Source: Macrostomum hystrix
Taxonomy: Eukaryota > Platyhelminthes > Macrostomidae
Assembly (NCBI GenBank): GCA_950097015.1
Contig: CATNEN010000002.1
Span: 3,038,001-3,102,000, forward strand
DNA: 64,000 nt
Direction of reading: 5' to 3'
Part shown: positions 35,200 through 47,985 of the stretch, piece by piece
Layout: the number at the start of each line of letters is the position of its first letter
How positions within the stretch are numbered: the stretch's first letter is position 1
The notes under the pieces: generated by a model
The model's database searches: none
What the model was told of the DNA's origin: nothing
Seen by the model: only the letters and a program-made list of their open reading frames with translations
Program-made: the position numbers and the translations under genes

Positions 35200-36238
35200 C
35201 CCACGAATGCCACCAAAGTTGTGCTAGTGCGGATCTCACTGCTGCTGTCTCAATTTAATAGATATTTAGACTGGCGGTGCTTAAATAGGCCGTTTTAACT
35301 CCTTAATATGGTAGCGTATGTGTTGCACGAGCGGTAATTAGGCACTATATGTACTTTCCAGCCGATTAGGCGTCCCCGAGATTAGAGTTTAGCAGTTCCC
35401 TCTTAGTAATATTCTTAGTATAAATCTGAGTATAGGTCTTAGTATAGGTCTTAGTATGGTTCTCAGTATAGTTCTTAGTATGGTTCTTATATAACAGTGT
35501 ATTTTTAGTTTTAAGTTTCATTACTGTAAATACGTTTTCTATAAAAATATGTAAAAAATATATAAAAAGAGAAAATTGAAAAACGCGCCAAAAAGAACTA
35601 TTTTGTTTTATTTTGTACCGTAAGAAAAATAATGCCGCATGTAAATATTTTGTTTTATTTTGTATCTAGTAAATAATACTATGTAAAAAGTCGCCATTAA
35701 AACAAAAGTTAATTTTTTACTGTATATATAGCCGCAATTTTGACTGGGAAAGCATAAGTCGTTTAAGTCGTTTGAGCTTGCTAAAGTTTACTAAAGTGTT
35801 CTGAAGTTGAAGTTTTCGAAGTGTTTAAGAAGAGTTTCTAAGTGTGTTTTAAATCAAAAGATTCAAGTGTCGCATTGTGTTATTCATTTTAAGAGAGGCT
35901 AGCAGTGAGAAATATACTCAGAACTATACTCAGAACTATATTCAGGACTATACTCGGAGATATACTCAGAACCATACTCAGAATTATACTCAGAACCATA
36001 CTCAGAATTATACTAAGAATATTGCAAAAAGGAAACTGCTAAACTCTAATCTCGGGGACGCCTAATTGACTGGAAACGTGTACAGTTGCCTAGTTACCGC
36101 TCGTGCAAATACATACGCTACCATTTGAGAAGCTAAAACGGCCCATTTAAGGACCGCCAGTCAAATATCTTTTAAATTGAGTCAACAGCAGTGAAATTGT
36201 TAAAATAGCCCCGTTACAACTTTGGTGTCTGAAGTGGG
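35200..36238. mobile_element. Foldback-type element with long inverted repeats
   Basis: The arms, roughly 35200-35490 and 35925-36238, are inverted copies of each other with many substitutions. Both begin CCCAC...CACCAAAGTTGT, share TTAGGCGTCCCCGAGATTAG and GTTTAGCAGTT, and end in CTTAGTATA/CTGAGTATA short repeats. The loop of about 430 bases is AT-rich and non-coding. No clear target-site duplication was seen. A further inverted pair (35526-35595 and 36598-36654) straddles one arm, so the locus is nested. Confidence 0.7.
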
Positions 36239-36704
36239 ATTTTCTTATAAAAGCCTGTTATTAAATATTGTAAATTTAGCCCTAGTACACTTAGTATGTT
36301 TCTTAGTATAGTACTCATCTCAGTATATCTCTCAATATCATCTCACAATGACTTGACTTTCGGTCAACAATTTTACTCACACACTCTCTCACTATCTTAC
36401 ACGCACGGTGAGGTTTATTTTTCTGTCTAAAAAACTGCGGCTATGATATTACAAGAGTTTTTAGCATTTGTTTAAATGGTGAATTTTCACAAAATAGTAT
36501 TTACACGGTCATCATTAAAAGAAAAAAATTCATACAGTATATTAATAACACAAGAGCTATTTACTTTCAATATATTAAATAGTAAAACAAAAATTTGCTT
36601 TTTGGCGCGTATTTAATTTTTAGATTTTTTAGTATTTTTATAAAACGTATTTACAAAAAAATTTAACATATTTACACTAAAACAGATAATGTACTTACAC
36701 CGTT

Positions 36705-36785
36705 ACATTTTTATAGCTCTTGTGTTGTGATAACATTTCTGTATTATATTACTTATGACGGCATGATTAATTTCTAAAACATTCT
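36705..36785 (+). repeat. 408-bp direct repeat, second copy, left part
   Basis: Matches 34685-34765. It is interrupted at 36785 by the RTE-like element and resumes at 40087. Confidence 0.8.
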
Positions 36786-39700
36786 AACAACAACAACAAC
36801 AAATTACAGCTACCCCGGCGGTGCCGAAGGTGGGTAACTGTCAAAATGCGCGCGCAAGCGCAGCGTTTCGCAGAATTGTCACTCCACGGGGGTCGGAGAT
36901 GCCAGCGTCCGACAGAAGCAGGTCGACGTAGCGCACTGTCCTCGCCTGGCCACGCCGCCGCGGTCCCTGCAGGGAAAGCAACAGTACATCCTGCAGGGGC
37001 TCTGGGCAGCGCCGCTCGAAAGACGTGTCCGGCCAGCTGCAGGCGCCGGGATCGCAGTAGCTGGCTTGGTCGACGGAGCTGGGCTCGGCGGTACAATTCA
37101 TCGTTGGTGACAATGGTGGCGGTGTTCGGCGAGTAGTGGATCCCGAAGGCGGCGCGCAGGAGAGCTGCGTGTGCGGCGTCCAACTGCCGCTCCTGCGAGC
37201 TGGTCAGGGTCCACGTGTGGGCGTTGTACAAGAGCACGGTTTCAATCACGGCCTGAAACAACCGCCCCCTCAACCGGTTTGGAAGCGCGGGGCACTGCAG
37301 CACAGTTCGCAAGGAGCGGAAGGCTCCCCAGGCCAGAGCTCTGCGCCGTGCGATGTCGCCCTGCACGCTCGGAACCAGGCCGCCTAGGTACAAAAAATCC
37401 GTGCAGCGAGGTAGCAGCGCCACCTGCCCGCTCGGGTCACGGCAGCGGATCTCAGCCGGTAGGTCGTCGGCGTCGTGAGCACCATCGTTTTTCGGGCGTT
37501 CACAGTCAGTCCGACCACAGCTGCCGCGGCTGTCAGCTTGTCCAGCATGCGTTGGGCTCCTTCAACGGAACTTGACAACAGCGCCAGGTCGTCTGCGTAA
37601 GCCAGTATGGATACTCGCTTCTCAGGATGTCGCCTGCTCGTTCTGCGGCAGATCAGGAAGCCATCAGAGTCATCAGGAAGACTGACGCGCAGCACCCAGT
37701 CCAGGACCAGGACGAACAAGAAGGGGGCCAGAGTGTCCCCCTGCAGCACACCAGAAGACGTGTCGAAAAAGTCAGACAGGCCGTCTGGAGTCACAACTGC
37801 CGCCCTGGTCTCCTGGTACAGAGCCATCACGGCCGTCACCAGCTGCTCAGGCACGTGGTACGCGCGGAGGATGGTTGCGATGACTCGCCTCGACACCGAA
37901 TCAAACGCCTTCAGGAAATCTACAAAGCTGCAGACGACGGTTGTTTAATGGATACGAGCCTCTTCAAGGATGCGGCGCAACGCGAGAATTTGAGTCACTG
38001 TGCCCCTGCACGGCCGGAAACCATTCTGCTCTCGCCGGAGGAAAGGATCCAGCACTGGCTGCAGCCGCGTCAGCAGTACCCTGTTGTACAGTTTCGCGGT
38101 GCAGGACATCAGTGAGATTCCGCGGTGCTCGTCTATCTTGACAGTGCCAGGTTTCTTCGGGATTCCGACAATGTGCGCAGTTCGCCACTCGGGTGGGGCG
38201 GCGCCCCCGTCGAGCACACAGTTCATCACTCGCGTGACTTCCTGTGCTACTAGAGGGAGACGCAGCGCCTCCACTGGTACGTCGTCAGGTCCCGTGGCCT
38301 TGCCTCCTGGAGTCTTCTTTGCTAGATGTATTACTTCGTCAATGGTGATTGGGCTGGTATTGAAGGCGCTATCGTCCGGCAACACGACCTCCTCAGGAAG
38401 CGATATGTCGCACAGAGGTGGTGGTGGCGCGTTGACGATGCCGGAGAAGAAGTCCTTGAGCTCGTTTCGACGTTTTTCAGGTGTATCACCCGCTAGGTTT
38501 AGCGCGTTGCGCCGCTTGCGTCCCGTCAGCTCGTTGACAGCCGACCAAACGGCACGCGGCTTTTTGTCAGGACCAGCGTCGGTGATTTTGCGGATAGCAT
38601 CCTCCACCGCGGCGCACTGCCGCGACTTGAAGGTCTCCGCCAGGGCTTTCTCAGCGTCCTCTGTGGCTTGTCCTCTTCGTCGCAGCCTCTCGACTGTCAG
38701 CCGGGCCTGTCGCAGTGACTCGTCATCCTGCCACACAGGCTTACCACTTGGTGCTGCCTGCGCCATCGGCAGTGTTTTGGGAGCGGTGGCATGAATGGCT
38801 GAACTGATGCTTCCGTAGTCTGCTAGAGCTGCAGTCTCCGGCCTCGCTTCCATTGCCTCGGTGAAAGCCTTGCAGAAACGATCCTTCACAGTTGAGTTGC
38901 GAAGGGCACGGAAATAGTGCTTCGGTTGCCGTCTCGGTGGTCGATACAGTTGGGTCCTTCAGGTGCAGGTCACAATACAGCAGCCTGTGGTCCGACGGCA
39001 CAGCAAGTGGAGCCACCGTGTCGCAATTGGTCACGCGGCGCCGCTCTCGCCAGCGAAGCAGCACGTGGTCCAGCTGAGCGAATCTCCTCTTAGCAAATTT
39101 ACCGCCGGCTTTTTGGCGCGGCCGTTTGCATCCTGCAAAAGTAGCCAGTCTCTGTTGCGGCTTTTGGAAAATAGTGTTTGCCGATACTAGATCGTGTCGC
39201 CCTGCAAAGTCAACTAGTGCGTCGGTGTTGCTGTTCTCGCGTGGAGTGACGAACCGGGCGCGCTCAGATTTCCGCATCACAGCGTTGAAGTCTCCGAGCA
39301 CAAGCACCGAATCGCGCTGAGCGACCGCCTTCAGCTGCCCCGACAGGAACTCCATAAATTGCTGATGCTCCGTCGGGTGTGCAGCTGTGGGTGCATAGGC
39401 GCAGAACAGGCGCACATTTCGCGAGCGCAGGCGCAGGTCAACTCGCAGCAGTCTCGGTGATAGGCTCTCGCATCGGGTGCAGCGCTGCAGCCGTGGACTT
39501 ATCAGAACACCGACTCCTCCTCGGCCTCTTGGATCCGCTGAGGTATAATGTAGGAGCCAGCCGCCGCCGAGGTGCTCCTGGCGAAGCCCCTGCTCGGTGC
39601 TAATTGAAATTTCTTGTAGCATGATTAGGTCTAATTTAAGATCGTCTGCAAGTTGTGCTAGCAGATGTTGTCTCCACCTCGCCCGTAGAGTTCGACAATT

Positions 39701-40086
39701 CCAGGTCGCAACCCTGAGCAGTTGCGCGTATTTTGTTTCAGCTGGGGCCCGTTGTTGTGGGGCCTCTTGGTCCCCGGCGCCACCCGGAGGATCCGCACCA
39801 CCAGGCAGCATAGCATTTTGGCTTGCGGCTCGTCGTTCGCGTCCGCGAAGTCGGCCACGACGGTTGCGCTCGCGGCGCCGTTCTTTTCGCCGACATTCGC
39901 TGCGTTGGCCACGCCGCTTGGATGGTGTGCCGCTCTAGGCTGCCGCAGCAGGAGCGCGGCTCTCCGTTGAGGCCTTGGTACGCACTGGTAGCACTGGCAT
40001 GGTAGACAGCTGCAGACAGTGGCACCAGGAGGCCGCAGCGCTATTCAAACGCCAGGGCGTTTAAATAGACTGCAACGCCCTAATAA
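36786..40086 (-). mobile_element. RTE-like non-LTR retrotransposon, inactive
   Basis: The 3301-bp insertion is flanked by the 11-bp target-site duplication TAAAACATTCT (36775-36785 and 40087-40097). On the minus strand it ends in (TTG)n rather than poly(A). It encodes endonuclease then reverse transcriptase. Total length, domain order and simple-repeat tail suit the RTE clade, although the clade was judged by eye only. Confidence 0.85.
36800..39811 (-). pseudogene. Broken endonuclease/reverse transcriptase ORF of the RTE-like element
   Basis: The endonuclease part (39811 to about 38930) shows ATWNCRTL, QEISIS, LGDFNA and SDHRLLYCDL motifs of the APE-type fold. The reverse transcriptase part (38889 to about 36800) shows GFRPCRGT, VDFLKAFDSV, GVLQGDTLAPFLF and AYADDLALL. 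Three lesions separate them: a frame change between endonuclease and RT near 38900-38950, an in-frame TAA at 37945-37947 just before VDFLKAFDSV, and a frame change near 37400. The copy cannot make a full protein. Confidence 0.85.
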
Positions 40087-40428
40087 TAAAACATTCTATT
40101 TTATATCTATTTTTATTTACCTTACCTATAGTGCCAATTTTCTATAAAACAAGTTTTTGGAAACCTTATCTGCCTGTATATATGCGCAAAAACTCCCTTA
40201 AATTTAAATATACGCGTCTTAAATTATTCACCGTTCAACAAACTTCTTAAATCCTGGTCGTTCTGGCTTATTTTCCTTCGGCCTACCTCATGCATGGAAT
40301 ACAAACATCATATGCATGTAATATATTTTAGATATTTTCCTAAATATGAGTGAAAGCAAAATCTTTCAGATGTTTAAACCAATTTATAAACAAAATCATC
40401 TTTTGCTAGTGCGTTTTAACACAATTGA
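40087..40428 (+). repeat. 408-bp direct repeat, second copy, right part
   Basis: Matches 34755-35090 up to ACACAATTGA, then diverges completely. Substitutions relative to the first copy are few (for example ATAAAACAAG for ATGAAATAAA). Confidence 0.8.
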
Positions 40429-40429
40429 T

Positions 40430-41843
40430 TATGTAGCACGATCTAAATCGATCGCTCGACGTTAGATTTGGTTTGTGGCATAATATGTACAAGTCTTTGA
40501 ATTATCTGTAATGAATATTTCGAAGGCCGCGTTCAAATCTTCTGATATTCGAACCTTGGTGCAACTGCCGAATCAGCGCGAACTCTTATTGACTGACTAT
40601 ATATTTTATTATATATTTAATATTATCGTTAAAACAAATTTATAACAATTAAAAAGCAATCATTTATAAATACGAAAGGTAACACGTTGCAATAGAAAAA
40701 ATGGCATAAATATAAAAAGTTGTACATTTAAAATTAGTACCTAAGAATATTACATCTCTCTAATTTGAAAGCAAATCAAATGTTAAGATTATTGGCAGTC
40801 AAAACGCGTTGTCTCTGCATCCTGATTATTATTATTTAATAACTGTTTAGCAAACCTCAATACCACGAACGAGCCTGAACGAATGCATGCATGCGTTCGT
40901 ATTTTGTTAACTTAAACACTCGTATACCTAATTGTCAGAGATTCTGTTGGTCTCAGCAGACAGATCGTTATGAACATAAAATTCAAATGCTAGATTCATT
41001 GAAATGATCGCAAATCGAAACATTTTGCCATGCTACGCTGTAGTTCAACTCGATCTGTTGTCATTTACGGATGATTAAATTCTAAAGAGGTCAGATCAGA
41101 AACCAAAACATTCAAGTACATATTAGATCATTAATAACGCTCAAAGTAACACAGTCGCTTTATAAGAGAGAACATCGTTTAATATGATTTAATTTTCTAT
41201 GTCTGTTTATACTTTTCATCAAACGAGGCCAGAAGAAATGACTACATTATTTTCTATGAACATTTTTACATGGATTATAGCATTGCATACTTCAAGATGG
41301 ATACGATTTGATAGCAATGCACAAGCTAAATGAGCTTATAATATTTTGTTAAGGATTGAGGTGAGTGTAAACGTAAACGATTCCAACACTTCGAGAGGCA
41401 AATCCGCGGATTTTCCGCGGGCTTACCATGTGCGTTGGGCTTGCGCAGAGTAGGTTGCCATGCATAGAGCTCTCATGCACAGCTCGTTTGAAGTGCGCAA
41501 CAGTTCATGGAAGTTCTCTTTCTAATGCATACATAAGTGTACGGTTTGATGAATGTGCATGGTCGGCAACAATCGATGGCGTGCACATTGAAATGTACAG
41601 ACGCACTCCAGCTGTGACAGGTCTGCTAAGTTTACAATAAACTGTGTAGCAACCAAAATTCGTATTAAAACTATATCTTATTATTGGGCGCCTTGGCTTG
41701 ATTATAATACAAATATACTCTAGCTCAGAGAAAGATAAAACTTAATATAGACATATTACATTCCTGCTTTCACCTCTTGTGAAAGCTCTTAATGTTTAAC
41801 CTCTTCTGTTGATCTATGTAAGGTTTGTCACGACTCAGTAAGA
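40430..41843. other. Spacer upstream of ankyrin gene 2
   Basis: AT-rich; no gene or repeat recognised. It is expected to hold the promoter of ankyrin gene 2. Its sequence does not visibly match the region upstream of ankyrin gene 1, so only the transcribed parts of the tandem pair look conserved. Confidence 0.45.
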
Positions 41844-44800
41844 ATGGATATAGAAGACATTGAAAAAGGTATGCAGAAATTATTAAAAGGACTCCCTGCG
41901 AAGCTAGCAGGTAAGTCCTTAGGACTTCAAGGACGGCAGAGCAGCGATTCGATGTCGGTAGAAACGAGGCTCTTCTTCAGAGCCGTCCAGGTGGGCGACC
42001 ACAAAGAGGTTCAGAAGTTTCTTCTCAAAGACGTTAGCCCGGACGCAACAGACAATCACGGTAGGTCGGGCTTGCACGTAGCTGCATTGAATGATCACCA
42101 AGACATATTTAGTGCTTTACTAAACCGAGGCGCCGACCCCGAAAAAGCCGATGAGAGCGGCATTACCCCGCTGATGTGCGCCAGTCAGAAGGGGTGCGAC
42201 CGCATCATCGACATGCTGCTAGATAATGGAGTTGACGTGGCAAAAAGGAACAGTGCTAATCAAAACGCAGTGTTCTATGCATTGTTCAAAGGGCATGTTG
42301 GCATTGCAGAGAAGCTGGAGCAGAAGCGCTCGTGTGTGCACGATTTGCAGGAGGAGCCTCTCATTGCCATTTATATGAAAGCTGTTTCCAAAAATTGGCT
42401 TGACGTCGTAAAGTTTTTGTCAGAAAGAAAATGTGACGTCTCCCGCTCCAACAAGCTGCTGATCGCATCCCAGGCGGCGCTCTGTGGCCATACTGAAATA
42501 CTGAAGTATTTCAGTCAGGTTGACTTCAAGGAGAAAACAGAAGATGGACGCAGCCCACTGCTCGGCGCGGTGCAGAACGGATTCGACGATGCAGTAGAAT
42601 ACATGCTGAGTAAAGGATGCGATCTTTCGAATTGTGAAGACGCAGTGCGAATGGCAATCGTTGCGAGCCATTTAAAAATTCTCCGAATGCTTCTTGACAA
42701 CGGAGCTCCTATGTGTAAGACTGACGAGAATGGAATTACTCCAGTTCAACTCGCCATTGTCCAGGGCTCTTTTGAAATGTTCAAGTACTTAGTAGAGAAG
42801 AATTGCTCACTTGAGTCGCACCACAAATTGGGATCCTTGGCTCTCATTGCAGCTAGCCGACGCAAATTTGACGTACTGAAATATTTAGCGGAGAACGGAT
42901 ACGCAGTTGACGAGTCGGACAAGGAGTCTGGCGAGACACCTCTGCTAGCAGCTTGTCAAAACGGGCCCTTCGAAGCAGTCGAGCTGCTGCTTAACCATGG
43001 ATGCAACCCCAACGCTAGAAATCACAGGGGGGTGACGCCTGCGTTGAGAGCAGCCAACAATAATCAGGAAGAAATATTGATGCTTCTAGCGGAGAAAGGT
43101 GCCAAGCTGGACCTTCCAAACACTCGCACGGGAGACAACGCGATGCTGTGCGCGGCCAGAAACAAGTCGCTTTCCATGGTTCGATTCTTGGCAGACCAAG
43201 GCTGCCAACTGGACGTCAAGGACCTAGATGGAAAAACAGTAGCCGCATATGCAGTCGAAAAGAATAATGTTCCACTTTTGAAGTTCTTGCAGCAGAAGAA
43301 GGTTTGCCTTGATGTGCCAGATGAGAGAGGTATGACGCCGCTAATGTTAGCGGTGAAAAGTAAGTCAGTGGAAGCAATCCAACAGTTAACTAGCACACCA
43401 GATCTTTGTAACGTAAACCATAGGAACTTGAAGGGTGCTACAGCGACGCACCTTGCCATAGCTTCAGGAAATATTAAACTAGTTGAGCTATTGAAAGAAA
43501 AAGGTGCTGACTTTAGTGCCACAGATCATGATGGCAACACCCCTCTACTGGAAAGTCTTAAACATAAAAAGGCTTACGACATGCTCCTTTATCTAATTAA
43601 GAATGGATGCGACCTGCAAGCCACTGACGATTTCTTGAGAAGCGCTGTGCACTATGCATGTACACTGCAGAAAAACGACGCGTTGATGCTTCTTCTGGAC
43701 TTTAATTGTCCGTTCGACACAATAGATAGCATTGGAATGACGCCGTTTTTGATAAGCGCTGAGCAGGGCAGCGAGTCGCTCGTCACCATTCTGAAAGCCG
43801 TAGGCGCTGACGTCAACAGAAGAAACATGAAGGGCAAAAATGCAGCTCACCTAGCAGCCAAGAAGGGCGACCTAAAGCTTATTCAGTGCTGTTCCCTTTT
43901 TGGCTGCAACTTGGATCAGGAAGACAACGATGGCAAAACGCCACTAATATTTGCCTGCTCTAAAAATAAGCCAGAAATCGTGGAGTTCTTGCTCCGCAAA
44001 GAGGCCGATGCAAACGCTCTCACTCACAGAGCCAGGACTCCAGTACATTACGCTTGCAAGGCTGGGTCGATAGAGCTGCTGAAGCTACTCCAAGAGAAGG
44101 GAGCAGAGCTAGACCTTCGCGACCTAAATGGCGTCACTCCAATGATGCTGGCTGCCGAAAGACAAGGGCCAGAAATATTAAACTTTCTCCGTGACAAAAA
44201 GTGCGACTTGACAAGAACAGATGCAAAAATGCGAACTGCTCTACACTTTGCTGTCAACGGAAAGAATGAAGAGGCTGTTGGCTTCCTCATCGATAATGGG
44301 CTCAATCCGAATGCCTTGGACGAATCGGGAAATTCGCCAATTTCACTGAGCATCAAAACGAACCAAACCGCAGTTCTGGCTCTGTTGAGGAGCAAAGGTG
44401 GAATTGTGAGCGACCTTTTTGACAGCAAGTCAATGAATACTGCCCACTTCGCGTGCAAGTTGGGCAACTTGGAATTGCTGAAGGCCTTGGTCAAGGAAGA
44501 TGTGTCAATCAGCAGTCGCACAGCAGATGGTGATACCTGTCTTACTATAGCTTGTTCAAACGGCCATGAAGAGGTAGTGAAGTTTCTGGTTGGAAAGAAC
44601 ATTAACGTAAAGTACAAAACACCACAGGGTGACAATGCGCTGCACATTGCAGCAAAGAAGTCCCAGTTGGTATTGCTGCCGCTGCTAATTCAAAGTGGAA
44701 TTCCTGTGTCGGAAAAGAATCGAGATGGGGAAACTGTGCTGCATATTTTGTGCCAAAAGTCTTGCTCATCGAAGGTCGACAACATGCAGGAACTCAGGAC

Positions 44801-47574
44801 GCACACTGAGGAGCAAATCCACAAACTCAAACAGCTAGTCGACCAGGGGCCCGAGGCGATGAAGCCCGAGTTGATGAAAATCGTCGAAAAGACGAGGGCT
44901 CTGCCAGATGCCCTGATAAATAAAGGCATGCAGTTAATAAACTGCGTGGGAAAGAGCAGTTTGACACAGCAGCTTGACACAGTTTTAAAAGCAGGAGCAG
45001 ACGTGAATGAAGCGACTTGCTCCGGCAAGACGCCACTGCACTTTGCCTGTCAGAATGGCAGTAAGCATGTGATCAAAATTCTTTTATCTAACGAGGCTCA
45101 GCTAAACCCACAGGACTCTGATGGAGAAACGCCAATCTTCGTTGCCATTAGAAACGGCAAATCTAAGGTCGTCCAATTGCTTGTTGATAGAGGAGCTGAT
45201 TTAAATGTCACCAATAAAAACGGCATTAGTCCATACTCACTAGCCATTTGTTTAAATGAAGACGCCATCAAGAAAATACTCGAAAGCAAGGGTGCTCAAT
45301 TTGACCCAGCAGCCACCGTCTCACATTTGACAGTGACCTCCATCTTCAAGAGGGGCAGCTTGGGCCATCTCGATCGCCTGTTAGAACTGGGTTTTGATGG
45401 TAAGAAGGTTGAAAATGGAAAAACTCTTTTGCATCACGCCATTTTGACTGGCAACGTCAGCATTATAGAAGGTCTTCGAGATCCCAGATACACATTCGTC
45501 AAAGAAATCCTGGATGAACAAGACAGCTACGGAGACACGGCTCTGCATCTGGCTCTAATGAGAGGCAGGCTAGACATGGCCGCAGTTTTGATTCAGCTGG
45601 GATGCAGGAAAGATCTAAGAAACGCAAAAGAACACACGGTACTTCATGTTGCAGCCATTGAGAACAAGCTGGCGCTGGTCAAGTGGGTCACTGAGCAATG
45701 CCCGGAAGCCTGTCAGCCACATCGCACTGAAGCAGAGATAAGAACACCACAACATTTCGCAGCAATCAAGGGGAACCTCGAAGTGTTCAAGATTCTCGAG
45801 CAAATCGGCTTCTCTGCAGCCACAACCTGCAAAAATGGACTGAACAGCGCACACTATGCTGCTATTCACGGAAATTTGCACGTTCTGCAGTACTTGAAGG
45901 TGTCAAATCCAGACGCCGCTCTTGAAATCTTTAAACAGAAAAACAAATCTGGATTTCTTCCCATACAATGCGCGGTATTGAATGGTCACGAAAAAATTGC
46001 TAACTTTTTGTACAAGAGCGTTCCGTCGCTGCCCAAGTGCATTGTTCACCAGGCCGCAGCCCTGGGAAATCAGCACTTGGTCGACTGGGTGCAGAAGAGA
46101 GGGGTAGACATGAAGGCTGTTGACCCTGAAACTGGTGAAACGGCCTTGAGAGCCGCCATATCCTCGGGAAATTTTCATCTGGTTAAGAGATTCGCCACTA
46201 GCGACTTGATTGTCACGAATAAGCATGGCAACACACCTGCTCAATTAGCGGCAGCCAAAGATCACAAGCATATTTTATTGTTTCTAAGGAATAGGGACGC
46301 TGAACTCGATATTCAAGACGAAGATGGAGACACCGCGATTTCCGATTGTGCGATAAACGGTTGTCTGGAGTCGATGAAAATGCTCGTTAGATTTGGATGC
46401 AATCTGAAGCACAAGAACAAAAAACTGCGAAACATTGTTCACCTGGCATGCATCGGCTGGGACAAGAAAGGCCATCGAGACGTACTCGAATTCGCTGTGG
46501 AAAATAATGTTCCTCTTGATGAAGGCGATGAGGAGAGCAACACGGGATTAATGTACGCCTGTCGTCAGGGATTCAAGGACATAGTCGATTTCCTACTCAA
46601 CAGCAAGCAGTGTGACCTAGACAAAGCGAATAAGCAGGGATCAACCGCTGCTCACCTGGCAGCCATGGCCGGTCGAGCTGACATCATCGACGCTCTCTCA
46701 AAGCACGGAGCCCACTTCAGTGCGGAGGACGCCAGCGGCGTGACTCCACTCATGATCGCAGTTCACCGCGAGAGCCTGGACTGCGTGAACCTGCTAGCGG
46801 AGAAAGCCGGGCTCGGAGATGGCACTGGAAAAGAACGACTGGAGCAGCTGGCTACCTGGGCGAGTCCCCAGGTGCGCCAGGTCTTGGAACAACACGGCGC
46901 TCGAATCGTTCTGTCTGAAGAGACTCAAGATGCAGCGCAGCGGTAAGTATTTTTAAATCAGGTGTTGAAAATAGGGGCCAGAAATGTTCAGCCAAATGCA
47001 CAGCCACGGTCACCCCACTCCGGCCATATACCAATTTTACAGCTGGGTGAACTGAAGCACTGTGATACTGGGATCAAAGTGTCCTTTCACAAGCTCCCTT
47101 GTGGATTAAACATTCAGCTGATACTTAAAAGCCTAAATTATCCCAAATAATTTGCTGCCATATTCATTCTAGACCCGCTGAAGTTGGCATAGACATCGAC
47201 ATGAGTCTCTGCGACCATTCGAATGAGCGAGTCAGGCAGCAAGATGTTGTTCAAGCCAATGCCGACCAGCGTTCAGGAAGTGCTCTGACCAGCGCACCAG
47301 ATCTGTGAGCGATTTCAATGCTGTAGTAGAAGCTTGCTGGCTTCTAAAACTCCTCGCACAATTTTTTCAATCCAAAATCTCCGAAATATCGAACATCTTC
47401 AGGCCGGCCGAAGCGACCGCACTGCTGGAGCTGAGAAGACCCGAGTTTGAGCAGGCTGCGCCGGAAGCGGACGACGAGTCTAACGCTGGCGATTTGAGCA
47501 ACGACCCGAGTGGCAGCGAAGTCCAGACACCGGCTGAGCAGCAAGAACCGATCCCGAATTGCCAGCAGCAGTAA
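41844..47574 (+). CDS. Giant ankyrin-repeat protein 2, three exons
   Basis: Exons 41844-46942, 47173-47304 and 47403-47574 join at phases 2 and 2 into 1800 residues. The first exon is a continuous ankyrin-repeat frame, again about forty or more repeats. The N-terminus is about 35 residues longer than in paralogue 1 and begins MDIEDIEKGMQKLLKG. The charged non-ankyrin insert is conserved (residues about 967-1053). Both paralogues share motifs such as GITPLMCASQ, SADPNLQDSEGETPIF versus AQLNPQDSDGETPIF, and GLMYACRQGFKDIV. The small exons encode an acidic tail ending in QQQ. No membrane or catalytic domain is seen. The identical exon structure, phase and orientation show an old tandem duplication with 10-kb spacing. 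Function is unknown; cytoplasmic scaffold is the guess. Confidence 0.88.
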
Positions 47575-47764
47575 TACGAGCGTATGCTATTCGACACCAA
47601 ACAATTTTAACCGATAATTACATAGTATTTGACAGGTGTTTTGACTTTTCGTTAAAATGAAGTAATATAAAAGAAAACTAAAGCGTTGCAAAAAAAATTA
47701 AGGAAAGTATAATGATACATTTATTAGTAATTACCTCATAAGTTGTAGCTTATGCATTAATTCG

Positions 47765-47985
47765 AGGAGGTTGTAGCATTGTGGTTAGAGCGTCGGACTC
47801 ACGACTTGAAGGCGGGGGTTCGATTCCCGAATTCACTTGAAAAGTTTGTGTCCTTAGCAAGACACTTAACTCAGCATTGCTTCAGTTCACCCAGCTGTTA
47901 AATGGGTTCCAGCATTAGCTGGCCGGGGTAATTGAGGGTGGGTGTCCCCCGTGTGAAGGGGGCAGGTGTAATCAATTGTTGTTGT
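47765..47985 (+). mobile_element. tRNA-derived SINE (family B) with (TTG)n tail
   Basis: The head TAGCATTGTGGTTAGAGCG is A-box-like and GGTTCGATTCC is a perfect B box about 40 bases later. The body has CCTTAGCAAGACACTT, TTCAGTTCACCCAGCTG and CCAGCATTAGCTGG. It ends GTGTAATCAATTGTTGTTGTT. The tRNA-like fold lacks the 3' acceptor arm, so it is not a tRNA gene. It matches the interrupted relic in POLD1 intron 5. Confidence 0.75.

Noticed and set aside
47765-47840. Genuine tRNA gene
   Set aside because: A and B boxes are present, but the acceptor stem cannot be closed and the sequence continues into a SINE body with a TTG tail.
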